From: Anaerofustis stercorihominis
Lineage (GTDB): Bacteria; Bacillota; Clostridia; Eubacteriales; Anaerofustaceae
Direction of reading: 5' to 3'
DNA: 36,149 nucleotides
Assembly: GCF_005844425.1 (NCBI RefSeq)
Contig: NZ_SPHL01000019.1
Coordinates: forward strand, 1-36,149
This document shows, piece by piece, positions 32,651 through 36,149 of this stretch; within the stretch, counting starts at the first letter, position 1; each line of letters begins with the position of its first letter. The notes below the pieces were generated by a model. It made no database searches, was not told the DNA's origin, and saw nothing but the letters and a program-made list of their open reading frames with translations. The position numbers and the translations under genes are program-made.

Positions 32651-33712
32651 TTACTCATCCTTAAAAAATTGTGTATTTGTCTTATGTATATAACATTTTC
32701 CTATTTCATTTAAAAGAATTACGTTTAAAACTTTTCCTTCGTTTTTCTTGTCGGTAGAAATATGAGAAAGAATACTGTCATTATTTATTGCCCCGATATC
32801 GTATTCCATATCAAAGTTAATTAAAATATCTTTTATTTTATCGCTTACGCCTTTAGGTGTAAGACCAAGTTTTTCACTGTGTTTTGTTATTTCATACATT
32901 CCAATCCCCACAGCTTCACCATGAGTATATTTTTCATAGTTAAAGTGAGCTTCTATTCCATGAGCAAGAGTATGACCAAAATTAAGCTTCATTCTCTCCC
33001 CTGTATCTTTTTCATCTTCTTCAACTACAATTCTCTTTAAATTACAGCTTGTGTATACTATATGTTCTATATTATCAAGTATATCTTCTTTTGTTTTAAG
33101 ATTATATAAAAATTCAAAGAAATCTTTATCAAATATAAGACCGTATTTTATTACCTCAGCCAAACCGTCTTTTATGTTTCTAAGGGACAAAGTTGTTAAG
33201 ACATTTGTATCAATAAGCACAAGCTTTGGTTGATGAAAACTTCCAACTAAGTTTTTGCCTTTTTTAAGGTCTATTGCAACTTTTCCACCAACAGAACTAT
33301 CTACTTGAGATAAAAGAGTTGTAGGAATTTGAATAAAACCAACTCCTCTTAGAAATGTAGATGCAACAAAACCGCCAAGGTCACCTATAACTCCGCCCCC
33401 CAAAGTTATAATCATGTCTTTTCTAGTCATGTTAAAATCAATAAGAGCATTATATATAGGTTCAAGAGATTCTATGGATTTTGTTTTCTCTCCGTTTGGA
33501 AGAATTATATAATCAACATTAAAACCTCCGTCTTTAAGGTTATTTATAACTTTATCAAGATAAAATCTTGCAACTATATCGTCGGTTATAATAAATAGTT
33601 TTTCTCCCTTATATACTTTTTTTATTTCTTCTGATAATGATTTTAAAATACCTTCTTTAATAATAATATCGTAAGATTTTTCATTAAGATTTACATGAAT
33701 TTTCTTAGCCAT
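32651..33712 (-). CDS. aroB: 3-dehydroquinate synthase
   Basis: Zinc- and NAD-dependent cyclisation of DAHP to 3-dehydroquinate. The 353-residue protein has LPNGEKTKSIE, ITLGGGVIGDLGGFVASTFLRG, QIPTTLLSQVDSSVGGKVAID, NLVGSFHQPKLVLID, ERMKLNFGHTLAHGIEA and YTHGEAVGIGM, with zinc ligands in the last two. I use the ATG at 33712, where AAGGAAAAAATT precedes MAKKIHVNL; the frame extends 13 codons into the end of aroF without a ribosome site. The gap to aroF is 10 bases. Confidence 0.96.
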   Translation of the reverse strand: MAKKIHVNLNEKSYDIIIKEGILKSLSEEIKKVYKGEKLFIITDDIVARFYLDKVINNLKDGGFNVDYIILPNGEKTKSIESLEPIYNALIDFNMTRKDMIITLGGGVIGDLGGFVASTFLRGVGFIQIPTTLLSQVDSSVGGKVAIDLKKGKNLVGSFHQPKLVLIDTNVLTTLSLRNIKDGLAEVIKYGLIFDKDFFEFLYNLKTKEDILDNIEHIVYTSCNLKRIVVEEDEKDTGERMKLNFGHTLAHGIEAHFNYEKYTHGEAVGIGMYEITKHSEKLGLTPKGVSDKIKDILINFDMEYDIGAINNDSILSHISTDKKNEGKVLNVILLNEIGKCYIHKTNTQFFKDE

Positions 33713-33722
33713 AATTTTTTCC

Positions 33723-34736
33723 TTATAGAGTTCTTCCAACGATTGGAGCAAGTTTTCTTAAATCTGTCATTAAATCGTCGAATGCTTCAGGTTTTAGAGA
33801 TTGTTGTCCGTCACATAAAGCGTTTAATGGATCGTTATGAACTTCGATAATAAGTCCGTCTGCACCTGCAACGATTGCTGCTTTAGCTAAAGATTCAACC
33901 ATCCACCATTTACCTGTTGCGTGTGATGGATCAATGATAATTGGTAAGTGGCTTAATTTTTTGATTGCTGGAATTGCGCTTAAATCAAGAGTATTTCTTG
34001 TGTATGTTTCAAATGTTCTAATACCTCTTTCACAAAGGATAACATTTTCGTTTCCGCCTGCCATAATGTATTCAGCTGACATTAGAAGTTCTTCGATTGT
34101 TGCACTTAAACCTCTTTTTAAAAGAATAGGTTTTCTGATTTTACCAAGTTCTTTTAATAAATCGAAGTTTTGCATATTTCTTGCACCGATTTGGATTACA
34201 TCAACATCTTCAACGAATTTTTCAAGGTCGTTTGTAGACATTAATTCAGTAACGATTGGAAGTCCTGTTTCTTTTCTTGCTTCTTTTAAAAGTTCAAGTC
34301 CATCGTATCCTAGACCTTGGAAAGCGTATGGGGAAGTTCTTGGTTTGAAAGCACCGCCTCTTAAGAAATTTGCACCTGAAGCTTTTACATCTTTTGCAAC
34401 TTGTGTAATTTGTTCTCTTGTTTCAACTGAACAAGGTCCTGCGATAATTGCAAGTTTTTCACCACCTATAACTTGGTTTCCAACTTTAATTTCGCTGTCG
34501 TTTGGGTGGAACATTCTGTTTGCTTTTTTGTAAGGTTCTTCAACATGTAAAACTCTTCTTACGATTGAGTTTGCTTCAAGTGTTTTTGCATCTAAAACAG
34601 ATGTATCACCTACTAAACCAAGTACAGTAAGTTCTTCTCCTTCGATTGGTTGGATTTTTAAATTTTTGCTTTCGATTTGAGCAACCAATTTGGCTACTTC
34701 AAGTTTGTCTGAGTTGGGTTGTAATACTACTATCAT
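33723..34736 (-). CDS. aroF: DAHP synthase, type I-beta with N-terminal regulatory domain
   Basis: First committed step of the shikimate pathway, joining PEP and erythrose 4-phosphate. The 337-residue protein has an N-terminal ferredoxin-like domain of ~70 residues (MIVVLQPNSDKLEVAKLVAQ) of the type that mediates feedback control by Phe/Tyr in Thermotoga. The barrel then shows IIAGPCSVETREQ, RGGAFKPRTSPYAFQGLG, VIQIGARNMQNFDLL, LLKRGLSATIEE and IIDPSHATGKW. It is the first gene of the operon, about 35 bases beyond an attenuator terminator, and so is controlled both by transcription attenuation and probably allosterically. Confidence 0.97.
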   Translation of the reverse strand: MIVVLQPNSDKLEVAKLVAQIESKNLKIQPIEGEELTVLGLVGDTSVLDAKTLEANSIVRRVLHVEEPYKKANRMFHPNDSEIKVGNQVIGGEKLAIIAGPCSVETREQITQVAKDVKASGANFLRGGAFKPRTSPYAFQGLGYDGLELLKEARKETGLPIVTELMSTNDLEKFVEDVDVIQIGARNMQNFDLLKELGKIRKPILLKRGLSATIEELLMSAEYIMAGGNENVILCERGIRTFETYTRNTLDLSAIPAIKKLSHLPIIIDPSHATGKWWMVESLAKAAIVAGADGLIIEVHNDPLNALCDGQQSLKPEAFDDLMTDLRKLAPIVGRTL

Positions 34737-34772
34737 TTTGATTTTCTCCTTTAAGTTAATTTTTTAGTTTTG

Positions 34773-34808
34773 TAAAATAAAAAAGGGAACTCCTTTTAAT
34801 GAGTTCCC
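34773..34808 (-). terminator. Attenuator terminator in the aro operon leader
   Basis: On the minus strand GGGAACTC (34801-34808) pairs with GAGTTCCC (34785-34792) across an eight-base loop, followed by TTTTTTATTTT. It lies between the leader-peptide stop codon and the aroF ribosome site, where it would stop transcription before the operon. Confidence 0.92.
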
Positions 34809-34864
34809 CAAATTCTTTACTTTGCGTTTTTTAAATACATTTAAAGATTATACTCACTAAAAGG
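34792..34864 (-). promoter_or_regulatory. Antiterminator pairing competing with the aro attenuator
   Basis: The leader RNA segment CCUUUUAGUGAGU (34852-34864), within the last codons of the leader peptide, can pair with ACUCAUUAAAAGG (34792-34804) over 13 pairs with one G-U. The second segment includes the upper half of the terminator 5' arm, its loop and the first base of the 3' arm, so the two structures exclude each other. A ribosome finishing at the leader stop codon would cover the first segment; one stalled at the Phe/Tyr cluster would leave it free. Confidence 0.75.
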
Positions 34865-34963
34865 CTTATCTGTACGTGAAAAAGAACCTGCAAAGAAATA
34901 AAAGTTTGCAAAGCTAAAATAGTTATAAAATTTAAAGCTATTTAGTTCTCTTAAACCTTTCAT
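34841..34963 (-). CDS. Phe/Tyr-rich leader peptide of the aromatic operon
   Basis: A 40-codon frame opens at an ATG preceded by AAAGGAGAAG. It encodes nine Phe and four Tyr. Residues 10-24 alone hold seven Phe and three Tyr in the order F-K-F-Y-N-Y-F-S-F-A-N-F-Y-F-F. The peptide has no signal, domain or recognisable family, and its promoter, frame and following terminator have the layout of a regulatory leader such as pheL. Its role would be to measure charged tRNA-Phe and tRNA-Tyr by ribosome stalling. The frame also extends upstream of this ATG, but the RNA probably starts only about 25 bases before it. A seven-codon frame (ATG at 34840) begins directly after the stop codon and could allow re-initiation. 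Confidence 0.9.
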   Translation of the reverse strand: MKGLRELNSFKFYNYFSFANFYFFAGSFSRTDKPFSEYNL

Positions 34964-34994
34964 TTTAATCTTCTCCTTTGTATTCTTGTTTGAT

Positions 34995-35023
34995 ATAATA
35001 CACTTATTGTTTTTAATTGTCAA
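34995..35023 (-). promoter_or_regulatory. Sigma-A promoter of the aromatic operon
   Basis: On the minus strand a perfect TTGACA (35018-35023) and TATTAT (34995-35000) are separated by 17 bases. Transcription should begin near 34988, giving a ~250-base leader before aroF that includes the leader peptide and terminator. Confidence 0.88.
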
Positions 35024-35140
35024 GAATATTTAGTAAATTTATGAAATTTTTTCATACAGTTTACTTTTTATATAACAAAAAATGATTTATTTTCATTACG
35101 TTTTATTAATTTTTTTAATTATGAAAAATCAACAATATAT

Positions 35141-35758
35141 TTAATATATACCATATTCTTCCATCATATTTATGATTCCCTCATATATTTTTCCCATAAT
35201 AATGTTTTGATCTTCATCGCTAAGAGGCTCTACTTTCCATTTTCCATCTACTTTTACAAGATTAAGCTCAATTTCTTCAGTATAAACATCAGGTTTAAAA
35301 GTTTCTAATGATTCAAAAAAACAATCCTCAATATATTGCTTTGTTTCTTCATCCGTCATTGAAGAATTATTTGCTTGTTCTTTTGCGCCTTTTACCACTG
35401 CATATGCAACTACTTCGCCAATATTTTCATTTGTTATCTCAGCCTTTACCACTGCTGTATCACCTTTTTCTTCTACATCTATAATTTTATATTGCATATT
35501 TTTTGTAGTACGTGCATAAACGTCAGTGCTGTTTAATACCCCTTGTTCTATCATCTTATTAAATTCTTCTTCTATAGAATAGTCTATATTTAATACATCG
35601 TCTAACATTGTAAGGTCAAAATTTTTATACCCCTCAAGCAAGGTAACTGCAACACCTTTAGGTGAATTTGTTTGTTCATTTGAATTTGAACACCCAAAAC
35701 CTATCAAAGAAAACATAAAAACTAAAATTAATAAAATACTACTTTTAAATTTTTTCAT
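35141..35758 (-). CDS. Predicted lipoprotein, DUF5105-like
   Basis: The 205-residue protein has a lipoprotein signal peptide: KKFKSS, a hydrophobic core, then the lipobox L-I-G-F-G-C with C23. The mature part begins with a low-complexity SNSNEQTNS linker. The remaining domain (KGVAVTLLEGYKNFDLTMLD... then YKIIDVEEKGDTAVVKAEI... and VKVDGKWKVEPLSDED) has the helix-then-sheet pattern of NTF2-like folds, as in DUF5105 proteins of Firmicutes. The function is unknown and it is likely anchored on the outer face of the membrane. AGGGG precedes the ATG. No terminator is apparent at its 3' end. Confidence 0.75.
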   Translation of the reverse strand: MKKFKSSILLILVFMFSLIGFGCSNSNEQTNSPKGVAVTLLEGYKNFDLTMLDDVLNIDYSIEEEFNKMIEQGVLNSTDVYARTTKNMQYKIIDVEEKGDTAVVKAEITNENIGEVVAYAVVKGAKEQANNSSMTDEETKQYIEDCFFESLETFKPDVYTEEIELNLVKVDGKWKVEPLSDEDQNIIMGKIYEGIINMMEEYGIY

Positions 35759-35961
35759 ATTAATTTCCCCTTATTTTTTTATTTTATTATAATACTTTAC
35801 TTTAATATAATTAAAACATAATTACTATATATTGTAAATCACATAGTAATTATTTGTGAAAATTATATTATAATAATTAACTTTTAATTAAGTATTTATT
35901 AAATATGAATTTTAAACATTTATTACTGATATAATTAACATAATTTAAGGAGGGAATTATT

Positions 35962-36149
35962 ATGAAAGTTAATTTACAATCTTTTAACCGGAATTTAAAA
36001 GAAAGTTTTAAAAGATTTTTATCATCATTTGTATTTTTGATTTTTTATTTAACAAATACTATAATAATGTATTCTTTAGATGTTACTGAAAAAATGTTTT
36101 ACTGCATAAATAAAGGTATTTTTGCAGGCATTTTTATATCTATATTTAT
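35962..36149 (+). CDS. Membrane protein N-terminus, cut by window edge (possibly DUF4153)
   Basis: An ATG follows AAGGAGGG and the frame stays open for 62 codons to the window end. It begins with a basic stretch (VNLQSFNRNLKESFKR) followed by a hydrophobic helix FLSSFVFLIFYLTNTIIM and a second one (GIFAGIFISIF). The layout resembles the start of DUF4153 multi-pass proteins, but too little is visible to be sure. Confidence 0.65.
   Translation, partial: MKVNLQSFNRNLKESFKRFLSSFVFLIFYLTNTIIMYSLDVTEKMFYCINKGIFAGIFISIF

Noticed and set aside
33934-34533. A 199-codon plus-strand frame opposite aroF, and others such as 27106-27507, 11573-11914 and 23772-24092
   Set aside because: Each lies wholly opposite a well-identified gene, lacks a ribosome site, has repetitive low-complexity composition and no family resemblance.
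34737-35023. T-box riboswitch in the aro operon leader
   Set aside because: I find no T-box sequence (AGGGUGGNACCGCG-like) and no stem I with specifier loop. The short leader with a translated Phe/Tyr frame explains the terminator better.
34841-35023. The longer 60-residue version of the leader peptide frame, starting at 35023
   Set aside because: Its first codons lie upstream of and within the promoter hexamers, and the AAAGGAGAAG site serves the ATG at 34963 instead.
1-36149. CRISPR arrays, insertion sequences, integrases, phage genes or rRNA
   Set aside because: No regularly spaced repeats, transposase motifs, terminal inverted repeats, tyrosine recombinase signatures or rRNA segments were seen.

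Overview
The window is AT-rich DNA, apparently about 30% GC, from an endospore-forming, strictly fermentative low-GC Firmicute, most likely of the class Clostridia. The evidence is a full-length spo0A, spoIVB with a near-perfect forespore promoter, an alpha/beta-type small acid-soluble spore protein, the clostridial order tlyA-nadK-argR-recN-spoIVB-spo0A, an adenosylcobalamin-dependent class II ribonucleotide reductase, an L-lactate dehydrogenase and strong AGGAGG ribosome sites. Species cannot be named from sequence alone. I see no mobile element, phage gene, CRISPR array or rRNA. Most genes lie on the minus strand.

Layout. 1-600: a truncated PHP-type histidinol phosphatase. 901-1868: tRNA-Leu(CAA), with its own promoter inside the 3' end of a DMT-family permease gene. 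2005-3342 (+): a fused GT2/GtrA glycosyltransferase and a glutaredoxin-like protein. 3378-4322: L-lactate dehydrogenase. 4434-6982: a three-gene operon of a class II aldolase, a PHP phosphoesterase and a DeoC-type aldolase, read from a canonical promoter overlapped by three 10-bp direct repeats. 7286-7462: an SASP gene. 7544-13163: a MerR regulator, then an ACT protein, UPF0210, ornithine/alanine racemase-like, cysteine desulfurase and ThiI series transcribed as one run. 13275-13943 (+): a metallo-beta-lactamase-fold protein. 14097-14816: a GntR/HutC regulator. 14937-21510: spo0A, spoIVB, recN, argR, nadK, tlyA and a membrane protein, with paired Spo0A-box-like sequences at the head. 21608-22894: a small membrane protein and the DUF421/DUF4363 pair. 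22881-24907: a TraB-family membrane protein and tyrA. 25005-27977: class II ribonucleotide reductase.

28110-35023 is a compact aromatic amino acid operon: aroF, aroB, aroA, aroC, a chorismate mutase/prephenate dehydratase-like gene, aroE and aroK. It supplies six of the seven shikimate steps (3-dehydroquinate dehydratase is not in the window) and the chorismate mutase branch; tyrA lies separately. Its leader holds a promoter, a 40-residue peptide gene packed with Phe and Tyr codons, a 13-bp antiterminator pairing and an intrinsic terminator. This is a complete ribosome-mediated attenuator, and I regard it as the most interesting element in the window. The prephenate dehydratase half of the same operon's bifunctional gene has lost its hallmark TRF motif.

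35141-36149 holds a lipoprotein gene and the start of a membrane protein gene.
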